DNA from: Collimonas sp. PA-H2
Lineage (GTDB): Bacteria; Pseudomonadota; Gammaproteobacteria; Burkholderiales; Burkholderiaceae_D
Length of the DNA stretch: 64,000 nucleotides
Direction of reading: 5' to 3'
Assembly (NCBI RefSeq): GCF_002564105.1
Contig: NZ_PDBX01000002.1
Span: 248,001-312,000 of the forward strand
Shown here one piece after another: positions 35,585 through 43,632 of the stretch. Made by a program: the position numbers and the translations under genes. The notes beneath the pieces were generated by a model. The model ran no database searches. It saw nothing but the letters and a program-made list of their open reading frames with translations, and was not told the origin of the DNA. How positions within the stretch are numbered: position 1 is the first letter of the stretch; each line of letters opens with the position of its first letter.

Positions 35585-36412
35585 ATGACTAAACCGAACC
35601 CCACCGTCGTCAACAATCCGTGGCAAGCATTGCGGCAGTTTACCGCCGCCCGCATTGCGCTCGGACGCAGCGGCGTCAGCTTGCCGACATCTGCCCAACT
35701 GGATTTCCAGCTAGCGCATGCGCGGGCGCGCGATGCAGTGCACCTGGCACTGGACGCCAAGGCGCTGAGCAGCCGCCTGAGCGAGTCCTTTGCCGGCAAC
35801 ACGCACTGCGTCACCGTATCGAGCGCGGCGGGAAACCGCGACACCTACCTGCAGCGCCCCGACCTCGGACGGCGGCTGGACGCCGCCTCGCGCAGCATCT
35901 TGCAGGAACTGCGGCAAAACCAACAGCCGGCGGCCAACTACGATCTCGCCATCGTCATTGCCGACGGCTTGTCGGCGCTTGCCATCGAGCAGAATGCCCA
36001 GCCTTTCCTGGAGGCGCTGATGAAGCGCCTGGCGCCCGAGAACTGGGCGCTGGCGCCGATCGCCATCGTGCGCCAGGGACGGGTCGCGGTGGGCGATGAA
36101 GTCGGCGAAATATTCGGAGCCAAGCTGGTGGTGATCCTGATCGGCGAACGCCCCGGCCTGAGTTCGCCCGACAGCATGGGGCTGTACCTGACTTGGGCGC
36201 CGCGCATCGGCCTGACCGATGAAAGCCGCAATTGCATTTCCAATGTGCGGCCCGCCGGCCTGTCGTATGAAGAAGCGGCGTTCAAGCTGCATTACCTGCT
36301 GACGCAAGCGCGCCAGCGGCAACTCTCCGGCATCCACTTAAAAGATGAAACCGGCACCGCCGGCGGACAATTGCCGCAGCCTTCACGCAATTTCCTGCTG
36401 GACGAATGCTAG
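35585..36412 (+). CDS. eutC: ethanolamine ammonia-lyase small subunit
   Basis: A 275-aa EutC, the small subunit that helps bind adenosylcobalamin. Conserved segments include [20 protein letters not shown] near residue 15, [15 protein letters not shown], and near the end [20 protein letters not shown]. Start at 35585 lies 11 nt after the eutB stop; a start at 35501 would overlap eutB and adds unrelated residues. Last gene of the permease-eutB-eutC run. Confidence 0.94.
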   Translation: MTKPNPTVVNNPWQALRQFTAARIALGRSGVSLPTSAQLDFQLAHARARDAVHLALDAKALSSRLSESFAGNTHCVTVSSAAGNRDTYLQRPDLGRRLDAASRSILQELRQNQQPAANYDLAIVIADGLSALAIEQNAQPFLEALMKRLAPENWALAPIAIVRQGRVAVGDEVGEIFGAKLVVILIGERPGLSSPDSMGLYLTWAPRIGLTDESRNCISNVRPAGLSYEEAAFKLHYLLTQARQRQLSGIHLKDETGTAGGQLPQPSRNFLLDEC

Positions 36413-36499
36413 GCCCCGCCGCCGGCGACCCACAGAAAGACAGCAATGAGCAGTCTGACAAGCTGTTGTTTTTTTGCGCGATTTTACAATTCCCAGCTA

Positions 36500-36563
36500 T
36501 AGACACAACAGAACTCTCATCTATAATTGCAACGGAAATTAACAGTAAATAAGAATCGATTAC
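36500..36563 (+). promoter_or_regulatory. promoter with candidate Fur box before the siderophore receptor
   Basis: TAGACA at 36500-36505, 16-bp spacer, TATAAT at 36522-36527. Just downstream, the 19 bp at 36545-36563 (GTAAATAAGAATCGATTAC) match the Fur consensus GATAATGATAATCATTATC at 12 of 19 positions by hand count. The site would block transcription when iron is plentiful. Consistent with the receptor and piuC that follow. Confidence 0.5.
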
Positions 36564-36686
36564 AAAATTACCTTGCTTTACATGCAACACCATCAGCCAG
36601 CCAAACGAGATCATCCGCCGTACTAGCCAGCCAAAATTCCGCGCGCCGCACAAGCCGGCCTGCCAAACTTTTTGCTGACTATAAAA

Positions 36687-38921
36687 ATGAACCGCCTCAA
36701 CCCGATTGCCGCTGCCCTGGTCGCAGTGTTCGCCGCCCCTCTGTCCTCGCAAGCGCAACAAGCCCCCAGCCCAAAAACAAGTGCCAGCCCTGCCGTACTG
36801 CAGGAAGTCGTGGTGGAAGGCAGCCGCGGCGATTTCAACGCCAACGGCACTTCCCTCACCAAATTGCCGGCCGACCTGCATGACGTGCCGCAATCGGTCG
36901 TCGTCGTCAACAAGGCGCTGATGCAATCGCAAGGCGCGAGTTCGCTGGCCGATGCCCTGCGCAACGTCGCTGGCATCACGCTGGGCGGCGCGGAAGGCGG
37001 CCAGATCGGCAACAATATCAACCTGAACGGCTTTTCGGCACGCACCGACATCTATCTGGATGGCTTCCGCGACCGCGGCCAGTACTACCGCGACACTTTT
37101 GCCATCGATGAAGTCGAAGTGCTGATGGGGCCGTCCTCGATGCTGTTCGGGCGCGGCTCCACCGGCGGCGTGATCAACCAGGTGACCAAGAAGGCCAACC
37201 TGCATGCCTCGACCGAAGTCTCGGCGTCGGCCACCACCAACGGCCTGGTGCGTACTACCGCGGACTACAACCGCCCATTGTCGGACACTTCGGCATTGCG
37301 CCTGTCGGCCATGGCGCAAAGCGGCAAGGCCACTACGCGCGACCAGACCGACGTCCAGGATTTCGGCCTGGCCGGTTCCTATGTGTTCGGCATCGGCACG
37401 CCGACCGAAATCACCCTGTCAGCCCTGATCCAGCACAACCACGACATGCCCGACTACGGCCTGCCGCCGCTCAACGGCCATCCGGCCAATGTCGGCCGCG
37501 ATACCGCCTACGGCCTCAACAGCGACCACACCAATCAGGACGTGGCGTCGCTCAACACCACCATCCGCCACAAGATCACGCCCGACGTAGTGCTGCGCAA
37601 CCAGACCCAGTTCAACTATGTGCGCACCAGCGCGGTAGAGACCGCACCGAACACCATCGGTACGGTGTCCGCCGCCGGCTTCACGCCGTTGCCGACTTCG
37701 GCCGTCAGTTCGCTGCCGTTGAGCAGCCTATATGTGCGCGGCCAAAGCCATGACCGCGACATCCGCGACTATTCGATTTTCAACCAGACCGAACTGTCGG
37801 CCAAGCTCAGCACCGGCAGCATCAAGCATGAACTGCTGGCGGGCTTCGAAGTCGGCCACGACGGTTACGACAACCAGGCTTACTACCGCAACGGCAGCTG
37901 CAACGGCGTGGCCTTGAATGCACCTTCGACGGTAGCCGGCTACAACGACTGCGTGCCGCTGCTCAATCCGAGCTACAGCACGGCCGGCAGCAATGTCGTC
38001 AGCCAAGCCGGCAACCGTGCCGGTGGTTCCGCCAATACGATCGCCGCCTATCTCAACGACACCGTGACGCTCACCGATCAGTTCAAGCTGGTCGGCGGCC
38101 TGCGCTTCGACCGCTACATCGCCAGCATCACCAACTCGCTGAACTCGGCCACTGCGCCGGCGGCCGCCAAGAACACCGCCCTGCCGTCAGCCCAGCAAAC
38201 CGTCAACTTCACCAGCGTGCGCCTGGGCAGCATCTGGCAGCCAAGCGCGGCACAGTCTTACTACCTGTCCTATGGCACCTCGTTCAACCCGTCGCTGGAA
38301 CAGCTGACCGGCACCACCGGCCAGCAAAACCTCGATCCGGAAAAGAACCGCTCCTACGAACTGGGCGGCAAATGGGATCTGCTCAACGACAAGCTGTCGC
38401 TCAACGCCGCTATCTTCCAGATCAAGAAAGAAAACGCGCGCAGCCTGGTCAGCACCGGCGTCTATGTGCTGGACGGCACGGTAAGAGTCAATGGCGCCCG
38501 CGCCGGCGCCACCGGTCACATCACCAAGGATTGGCAGGTCGCGCTCGGCTATACCTACCTGGACGCCAAGGTGATCCAGTCTTCCAGCCTCGACGGCACG
38601 CTGGGCAAGATCCCGGTCAACACGCCGAAGAACACGCTGACCAGCTGGACCACCTACAAGGTTGCGCCGCATTGGGAAGTCGGCGGCGGCGCCAGCTATA
38701 TGTCGGCGCGCTACGCCAATCCGACCAACACGGTGCAGGCCGGCGGCTATACGCGCTGGGATGCAACGGTGGCGTATACGCAACCGAAATACGATATCCG
38801 CCTGAATCTGTTCAACCTGACCAACAAGATGTATTACGATGCCTTGATCCAGTCCGACGGCGGCCGTTCGGTGCCAGGCACAGGCCGTACCGCCATGCTG
38901 TCGCTCAACTATCGTATGTAA
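36687..38921 (+). CDS. TonB-dependent catecholate-type siderophore receptor (Fiu-like)
   Basis: A 744-aa outer-membrane receptor. Signal peptide about residues 1-25, TonB-box region around LQEVVVEGSRG, a plug domain (DVPQSVVVVNKALMQSQG, VEVLMGPSSMLFGRGSTGG) and a 22-strand barrel ending in the aromatic terminus (LSLNYRM). Direct linkage to piuC is typical of the Fiu/PiuA pair that takes up monomeric catechol siderophores and degradation products. Start at 36687 gives a proper signal peptide; a TTG at 36672 is possible. Confidence 0.92.
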   Translation: MNRLNPIAAALVAVFAAPLSSQAQQAPSPKTSASPAVLQEVVVEGSRGDFNANGTSLTKLPADLHDVPQSVVVVNKALMQSQGASSLADALRNVAGITLGGAEGGQIGNNINLNGFSARTDIYLDGFRDRGQYYRDTFAIDEVEVLMGPSSMLFGRGSTGGVINQVTKKANLHASTEVSASATTNGLVRTTADYNRPLSDTSALRLSAMAQSGKATTRDQTDVQDFGLAGSYVFGIGTPTEITLSALIQHNHDMPDYGLPPLNGHPANVGRDTAYGLNSDHTNQDVASLNTTIRHKITPDVVLRNQTQFNYVRTSAVETAPNTIGTVSAAGFTPLPTSAVSSLPLSSLYVRGQSHDRDIRDYSIFNQTELSAKLSTGSIKHELLAGFEVGHDGYDNQAYYRNGSCNGVALNAPSTVAGYNDCVPLLNPSYSTAGSNVVSQAGNRAGGSANTIAAYLNDTVTLTDQFKLVGGLRFDRYIASITNSLNSATAPAAAKNTALPSAQQTVNFTSVRLGSIWQPSAAQSYYLSYGTSFNPSLEQLTGTTGQQNLDPEKNRSYELGGKWDLLNDKLSLNAAIFQIKKENARSLVSTGVYVLDGTVRVNGARAGATGHITKDWQVALGYTYLDAKVIQSSSLDGTLGKIPVNTPKNTLTSWTTYKVAPHWEVGGGASYMSARYANPTNTVQAGGYTRWDATVAYTQPKYDIRLNLFNLTNKMYYDALIQSDGGRSVPGTGRTAMLSLNYRM

Positions 38922-38944
38922 TTAGAAAAGCCAGAGAAACGTTC

Positions 38945-39631
38945 ATGCTGATTGCTATTCCCAAGGTACTAGATACACAGCAGCTGCAAGCTGTACGCCA
39001 GTTGCTGGACCATGCCGGTCCAGCCTGGGTGGACGGCCGCGTCACCGCCGGCTACCAGGGAGCGGCAGTCAAGTTCAATCAGCAGATCGATGAACGTTCT
39101 GAAGTGGCGCGGCAATGCCAGCAGATCATCCTGGCGGCATTGGAGCGCCACCCGCGCTTCATCAGCGCGGCGCTGCCGAATACCGTCTACCCGCCGATGT
39201 TCAACCGCTACGGCGAAGGCATGACTTTCGGCGCCCACGTCGACGGCAGCGTGCGCATCGATCCGCACAGCGGCCGCAAGCTGCGCACCGACATCTCCGC
39301 CACGCTGTTCCTGTCCGATCCGGAGTCCTACGACGGCGGCGAACTGCAGATCGACGACACCTACGGCACGCATGCCGTCAAGCTGCAGGCCGGCGACATG
39401 GTGCTGTATCCAGCCACCAGCCTGCACCAGGTCACGCCGATCACGCGCGGAATACGTACCGCCTGTTTTTTCTGGGTGCAAAGCCTGGTGCGCGACGACG
39501 GCCAGCGCAGCATGCTGCTCGAAATGGATAACGCTATCCAGAAACTCAACCAGACCAATGCCGACGAACAGGCGCGGCGCAGCCTAATCGGCTGCTACCA
39601 CAACCTGATGCGGCAATGGAGCGAGACCTGA
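38945..39631 (+). CDS. piuC: Fe(II)-dependent PKHD-type dioxygenase PiuC/YbiX
   Basis: A 228-aa Fe(II)/2-oxoglutarate oxygenase. Metal ligands: HVDGSVR (His-X-Asp, near residue 98) and the distal His in YPATSLHQVTP (near 158), with the 2OG Arg in TRGIRTACFFW. YbiX/PiuC is paired with the Fiu/PiuA receptor and is iron-regulated; its substrate is not settled. Starts 23 nt after the receptor stop, so it is in the same operon. Confidence 0.92.
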   Translation: MLIAIPKVLDTQQLQAVRQLLDHAGPAWVDGRVTAGYQGAAVKFNQQIDERSEVARQCQQIILAALERHPRFISAALPNTVYPPMFNRYGEGMTFGAHVDGSVRIDPHSGRKLRTDISATLFLSDPESYDGGELQIDDTYGTHAVKLQAGDMVLYPATSLHQVTPITRGIRTACFFWVQSLVRDDGQRSMLLEMDNAIQKLNQTNADEQARRSLIGCYHNLMRQWSET

Positions 39632-39662
39632 ACCAGGTTTCCTGGACCCTATCCCTCCCCTC

Positions 39663-39682
39663 CGCCTGACATTCGTCAGGCG
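39663..39682. terminator. perfect hairpin after piuC
   Basis: CGCCTGAC at 39663-39670 and GTCAGGCG at 39675-39682 form an 8-bp perfect stem with an ATTC loop, about 30 nt after the piuC stop. There is no T tract, so it is either a weak terminator or an mRNA-stabilising hairpin. Confidence 0.4.
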
Positions 39683-39818
39683 CAAGTGTTACACTGGTTT
39701 GCCAGCCATGAATCCCAGGTCCGCGGACTTGATGCATACACGGCGGCATCGTTGAAACAACGTTTCTGGAATATTGACGATTCGCAGCGAATGCACGTTT
39801 CCAGGAAGAGTTGCAGCG

Positions 39819-40445
39819 ATGTTTTCAGAATCCTCCGAGTGCCTCAGCGAAGCGCTGCGGCTGCACATGACCGATAGCCTGACAGAGCATGGCTGGTCGC
39901 AGCAAAATATTTTCCTGCCGGCAGACCTGACCCTGGAACTGGCCGCGGAATGCCGCGCGCTGGCGCTTGGCGGCGCCTTGCATCGTGCCGCCGTTGGCCG
40001 TGGCGAGGCGCAGGCGGTGCGCAGCGACATCCGCGGCGACCGGATTCTTTGGCTCAAGGCTGGACAATCGCCGGCATGCGACCGCTATCTGCTGATCATG
40101 GAAACCTTGCGCCTGATGCTGAACCGCACCCTGTTCCTGGGACTGGACGAGTACGAAAGCCACTTCGCCTGTTACGCGCCAGGCGCGTCCTACCAGCCCC
40201 ATCTGGACCGCTTCCGCGACGACGACAGCCGCACCGTCTCGGTGGTCATCTACCTGAACCAAGACTGGCTGCCGGAACAAGGGGGCGCCCTGCGCCTGCA
40301 TCCGGCCGGACAGCCCAGCGCAGACATTACCCCGCTGGGCAGCCGGCTGGTGCTGTTCCTGTCCGCCGACATGCTGCACGAAGTACTGCCGGCGACCCGC
40401 GACCGTATCTCGCTTGCCGGCTGGTTCAGGCAACGGCCGGCCTGA
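39819..40445 (+). CDS. 2OG-Fe(II) oxygenase (prolyl 4-hydroxylase-like)
   Basis: A 208-aa Fe(II)/2-oxoglutarate oxygenase. HLDRFRDDDSR (His-X-Asp, near residue 127) gives two metal ligands; HEVLPATRDRISLAGWF gives the distal His and the 2OG-binding Arg. SHFACYAPGASYQPH is typical of bacterial P4H-like proteins related to YbiX/EGLN oxygenases. Start at 39819 or 39774 is uncertain. It lies 187 bp after piuC and may or may not share its iron control. Substrate unknown. Confidence 0.82.
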   Translation: MFSESSECLSEALRLHMTDSLTEHGWSQQNIFLPADLTLELAAECRALALGGALHRAAVGRGEAQAVRSDIRGDRILWLKAGQSPACDRYLLIMETLRLMLNRTLFLGLDEYESHFACYAPGASYQPHLDRFRDDDSRTVSVVIYLNQDWLPEQGGALRLHPAGQPSADITPLGSRLVLFLSADMLHEVLPATRDRISLAGWFRQRPA

Positions 40446-40456
40446 CGCAGATGGAC

Positions 40457-40822
40457 TTACTGCTTTGACTGCTCGCAGAAACGGATGCGGTTGCCGAACG
40501 GATCCGCGACTTCCATGTTGCGTCCCCAGGGCAAATCTTCGATGCCAGGTTTTGCATAAGCGTAGTTCCTGGCCAGCAGCTCGCGCTGCAAGGCATCAAT
40601 ATCCCGCACCGGCACAAACATGGTCGAACCCGGCGTCGCATCGCCATGGTGCTCGCTCAGATGAATGGTCAGGTCACCGCGTTTTATCTGGGCATACAGC
40701 GGAAAATTTTCCTCGAAGCGGTGTTCCCATTCCAGGGTGAAACCAAGAAAATCGAGATAAAACTCTTTGGCCTTCGCTTCCGAAAATATGCGGATGATGG
40801 GAATGGCGTGGGATAGGTGCAT
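40457..40822 (-). CDS. glyoxalase superfamily (VOC) protein
   Basis: A 121-aa vicinal-oxygen-chelate protein resembling the bleomycin-resistance/glyoxalase-superfamily group: PIIRIFSEAKAKEFYLDFLG near residue 8, LTIHLSEHHGD near 52 and EVADPFGNRIRFCE at the end (Asp-Pro-X-Gly-Asn). A GGAG site lies upstream of the ATG. Many such proteins are antibiotic-binding or of unknown function. Convergent with the oxygenase gene. Confidence 0.82.
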   Translation of the reverse strand: MHLSHAIPIIRIFSEAKAKEFYLDFLGFTLEWEHRFEENFPLYAQIKRGDLTIHLSEHHGDATPGSTMFVPVRDIDALQRELLARNYAYAKPGIEDLPWGRNMEVADPFGNRIRFCEQSKQ

Positions 40823-40887
40823 GAACTGTTTTCTCCTGATCGCGGTTAATTTGGCTTAGATTAAAAGCAGATACGGATCGTGCAAAC

Positions 40888-41706
40888 TTATGCAGAGGCC
40901 GGCCCGAAAGTCCAGGTTGCGCTGAACTCGGCATCGAAGTGCAACATCGATCCGGTGCCAAAGCGGTAAATTGTCTCACCTTCTTTTTTCTTTAACAGAT
41001 TCAGCTTGAGCGCAATCACGCCGCAAACCGAGGCGTAGCCTTGCACCAGATGGAATTTGAGCTCTTGCCCGCAAAAAGTCCTGGCCCCGCCTGCCGACGT
41101 TTCCACATATCCCAGCACTGCCAGCTGATGGCCAAACAATGCGATGTCAAGCGGCGCAAGAGCCAAGGTCACTTCGCTGATATCCTTGAGATAGCGCTCC
41201 GGCCGGAAGCGTGCGGCGTTATATTGTTTGCGGCTGATGCCGTCTTGTCCGGCATTCAGCCCGGGCCGGCTAAGCCTCAGGAAATCCTTGTCGTATTCCA
41301 TGATGCTGGACGTAAAGGAGGCGCCAGAATCGACAAGATCCATATAGCGGAACCATGGAATTTCCTGACCGTCGAACTGGCGCCTGACCAGATCGGGGCT
41401 GGGCATATGGCCAAACTCTCGCAGGGCCGCGCAGGCACCCTCCAAGCCGCCCGCCTGATCCACGCCGAGGCAGATGCCGGCAGCACCGCTGGCCGTGTCG
41501 CCCGGCGACGGACCGAATATCTCGACGTAGGTCTGCTCGCCGTCGATATACAGGCCGCTCCAGCCACCACCGTCCCCAATGGCGACGGTAGCCGCCTCAA
41601 ATGCCGCAAATTCATCTTTCAGGAAGGCCGATTGCGCGATAGCCGATCTGGTTGGGCCGTCTATATGGACGATGACGTGATTCAGATGCACTTGCGAATG
41701 AGTCAT
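40888..41706 (-). CDS. DUF5829-like protein
   Basis: A 272-aa protein. The N-terminus (HLNHVIVHIDGPTRSAIAQS, then FLKDEFAAFE and GLYIDGEQTYVEIFGP) matches my recollection of the DUF5829 pattern, in which a conserved start, a GLY(F)YG-type and a TY-E-F element recur; the fold may be VOC-like. No function is known. Start set at 41706 (MTHSQVHLNH); an upstream start at 41814 would read into a palindromic repeat. A search with this sequence against Pfam DUF5829 would settle the name. Confidence 0.6.
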   Translation of the reverse strand: MTHSQVHLNHVIVHIDGPTRSAIAQSAFLKDEFAAFEAATVAIGDGGGWSGLYIDGEQTYVEIFGPSPGDTASGAAGICLGVDQAGGLEGACAALREFGHMPSPDLVRRQFDGQEIPWFRYMDLVDSGASFTSSIMEYDKDFLRLSRPGLNAGQDGISRKQYNAARFRPERYLKDISEVTLALAPLDIALFGHQLAVLGYVETSAGGARTFCGQELKFHLVQGYASVCGVIALKLNLLKKKEGETIYRFGTGSMLHFDAEFSATWTFGPASA

Positions 41707-41793
41707 AGGTAAAGAGTCAGCAATAATGGAGGGCCAGGTTTCTCCCTGTGGCAAAATCGTCGCCTTTGACAACCTTGGCGCTACGCAGAAAGA

Positions 41794-41860
41794 GTCATCT
41801 GGGGTCAGAGTCAACTTTCGCGGTGCTTTATCGCGAAACTTGACTCTGACCCCACATGAC
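41794..41860. repeat. REP-like palindrome, GGGGTCAGAGTC type (copy 1)
   Basis: A 67-bp palindrome. The left arm starts GTCATCTGGGGTCAGAGTCA and the right arm ends TGACTCTGACCCCACATGAC; inner arms are TTTCGCG / CGCGAAA around a GTGCTTTA loop. The GGGGTC-GAGT core resembles REP elements mobilised by REP-associated (Y1, RAYT) transposases. No such transposase is in the window. Confidence 0.8.
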
Positions 41861-41931
41861 GGATTCGAAGAAAGACAGAGCGCATTACATGGTTTTGCCT
41901 TCCTAACGGCGAGCCATGCACTCGGTGGCCC

Positions 41932-41997
41932 GCTAAGTGGGGTCGGAGTGAAGTTTCTGCAAAAAGCGCGCAGAACTACACCCCGACCCCAGTTAGC
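41932..41997. repeat. REP-like palindrome, GGGGTCGGAGTG type (copy 2)
   Basis: A 66-bp imperfect palindrome, 71 bp after copy 1. Left arm GCTAAGTGGGGTCGGAGTGA, right arm ending CACCCCGACCCCAGTTAGC-like. It shares the GGGGTC core with copy 1 but differs in the flanks, so the two are different members of one family rather than a recent duplication. The remainder of the 41707-42222 gap holds no gene. Confidence 0.75.
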
Positions 41998-42222
41998 TAC
42001 GTGCCTCAGGCGCGGCGAAAAACCAGGTTACGGTTTTGTCGCGGTCTATGAAATTCTCAATAAGAAACAGCAATTTAGCATACCCGGCCCCTGGAAGGAT
42101 GTCTAAGTACAGTCCGGTCGCCTATACTGGTTAAATGACCTGCACGATACCTGCTCAAGCCGGCTTGCCGCCCGCTTCCGCAACCCGCGCCAGGCCATCT
42201 TCGACAAGGAAGGAGGCACAAA

Positions 42223-42993
42223 ATGCCCTGGAATTTCGCCTGGTTCGGAATGGTCGCACTGTTTTTCGTCGTGATCATTCTGCTGAATGCATCGATTTAC
42301 ATCTTCCGCGAGTATGAACGCGGCGTCGTCTTCACCCTGGGACGTTTTTCCGGCGTCAGGGGGCCGGGGCTGGTGCTGCTGATTCCGGCGATCCAGCAAC
42401 TGGTCAGGGTCGATCTGCGTACCGTGGTGCTGGAAGTACCGACGCAGGATGTCATCTCGCGCGACAACGTCTCCGTCAGAGTCAACGCAGTGGTCTATTT
42501 CCGCGTGATCGATCCGCGCAAGGCGATCGTGGAAGTCGCCAATTTCTTCAACGCCACCAGCCAGCTGTCGCAGACCATGCTGCGTTCAGTGCTGGGCAAA
42601 CATCAGCTGGACGACATGCTGGCGGAACGGGAAAGGCTCAACCTGGACATCCAGCAAGCGCTCGACGCCCAAACCGACTCCTGGGGCATCAAGGTTTCCA
42701 ACGTCGAAATCAAGCAGGTCGACCTCACCGAATCGATGATACGCGCCATCGCCAGGCAAGCCGAAGCGGAACGCGAACGGCGCGCCAAGGTGATCCATGC
42801 AGAAGGCGAGCTGCAAGCATCGGAAAAACTCTACCAGGCCGCCCACGTGCTGGCGCAGGAGCCGCAGGCCATCCTGTTGCGCTACCTGGAAACACTGACG
42901 GTGATCGGCGCCGACAAGAACACCACGGTAGTGTTCCCGTTGCCGATGGACTTGCTGTCGACGTTTTTAGGCGATAGAAAGAAAGCGCCCTGA
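42223..42993 (+). CDS. slipin family (stomatin/SPFH) protein
   Basis: A 256-aa SPFH-domain protein. One N-terminal membrane segment (FGMVALFFVVIILLNASIYI), then YERGVVFTLGRFSGVRGPGL, the slipin signature, the SPFH core, and a C-terminal helical part (RQAEAERERRAKVIHAEGEL). Slipins oligomerise at the inner membrane and are often coupled to NfeD proteins, but no nfeD is adjacent here. AAGGAGG 7 nt upstream fixes the start. Confidence 0.9.
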   Translation: MPWNFAWFGMVALFFVVIILLNASIYIFREYERGVVFTLGRFSGVRGPGLVLLIPAIQQLVRVDLRTVVLEVPTQDVISRDNVSVRVNAVVYFRVIDPRKAIVEVANFFNATSQLSQTMLRSVLGKHQLDDMLAERERLNLDIQQALDAQTDSWGIKVSNVEIKQVDLTESMIRAIARQAEAERERRAKVIHAEGELQASEKLYQAAHVLAQEPQAILLRYLETLTVIGADKNTTVVFPLPMDLLSTFLGDRKKAP

Positions 42994-43119
42994 AAACAGG
43001 CCAGTCCGGCGCGCACACACGCAGGTCGATGGGCGCAGACAATCGGCAGGCCGCGCAACGGATTGCGCGGTCTGCCATATAATTGCCTGACTGCAATCAA
43101 CCTATCCGACCGCCCTGCC

Positions 43120-43632
43120 ATGAACCCGATCACCCTGAACACCCTGGCGGCCTTTCCGCTGCAGCTGGAACAGCATTATGCCGCCATCCCGAACGCCTGC
43201 ACGCACTGGAAACCGGCCTCCTGGGAAGGCGTACCGAGCGAGCCGTTCAGCGCCATCGAACAGATCTGCCACGTGCGCGATATCGAAATCGACGGCTATC
43301 ATCTGCGTTTCCGGCGCACCCTCGATGAACACAATCCGCTGCTGCCATCCATCGACAGCGACCTCCTTGCCGGCGAACGCAATTACGCCAGCGCCGATCC
43401 GATTGAAGTCTTCAGGTCGTTCCGCGCCGCCCGCGCCAAGACCGTCGCTCTCATCTCCAGTCTGGCGCCGGAGCAATTCGATCGCCAGGCAGAATTCGAA
43501 GGCTACGGCTCCCTGACGCTGCGCAGCCTGGTGCATTATCTGTGCAGCCACGACCAGCAGCATCTGGCCGGCCTGCAGTGGCTGCTGGGGAAGATAGAGG
43601 CGGAATCGGCTACGGAGCCGGCTACGGCATGA
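43120..43632 (+). CDS. DinB family protein
   Basis: A 170-aa DinB/YfiT-fold four-helix protein. Metal-site residues appear as ICHVRDIEIDGYH (His near residue 48) and CSHDQQHLAGLQWLLG (two His near 147-150). The family includes metal-dependent thiol transferases and uncharacterised DNA-damage-linked proteins. Start at 43120; 43063 would add 19 unrelated residues. Its last 11 bp overlap the end of the convergent downstream gene. Confidence 0.82.
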   Translation: MNPITLNTLAAFPLQLEQHYAAIPNACTHWKPASWEGVPSEPFSAIEQICHVRDIEIDGYHLRFRRTLDEHNPLLPSIDSDLLAGERNYASADPIEVFRSFRAARAKTVALISSLAPEQFDRQAEFEGYGSLTLRSLVHYLCSHDQQHLAGLQWLLGKIEAESATEPATA

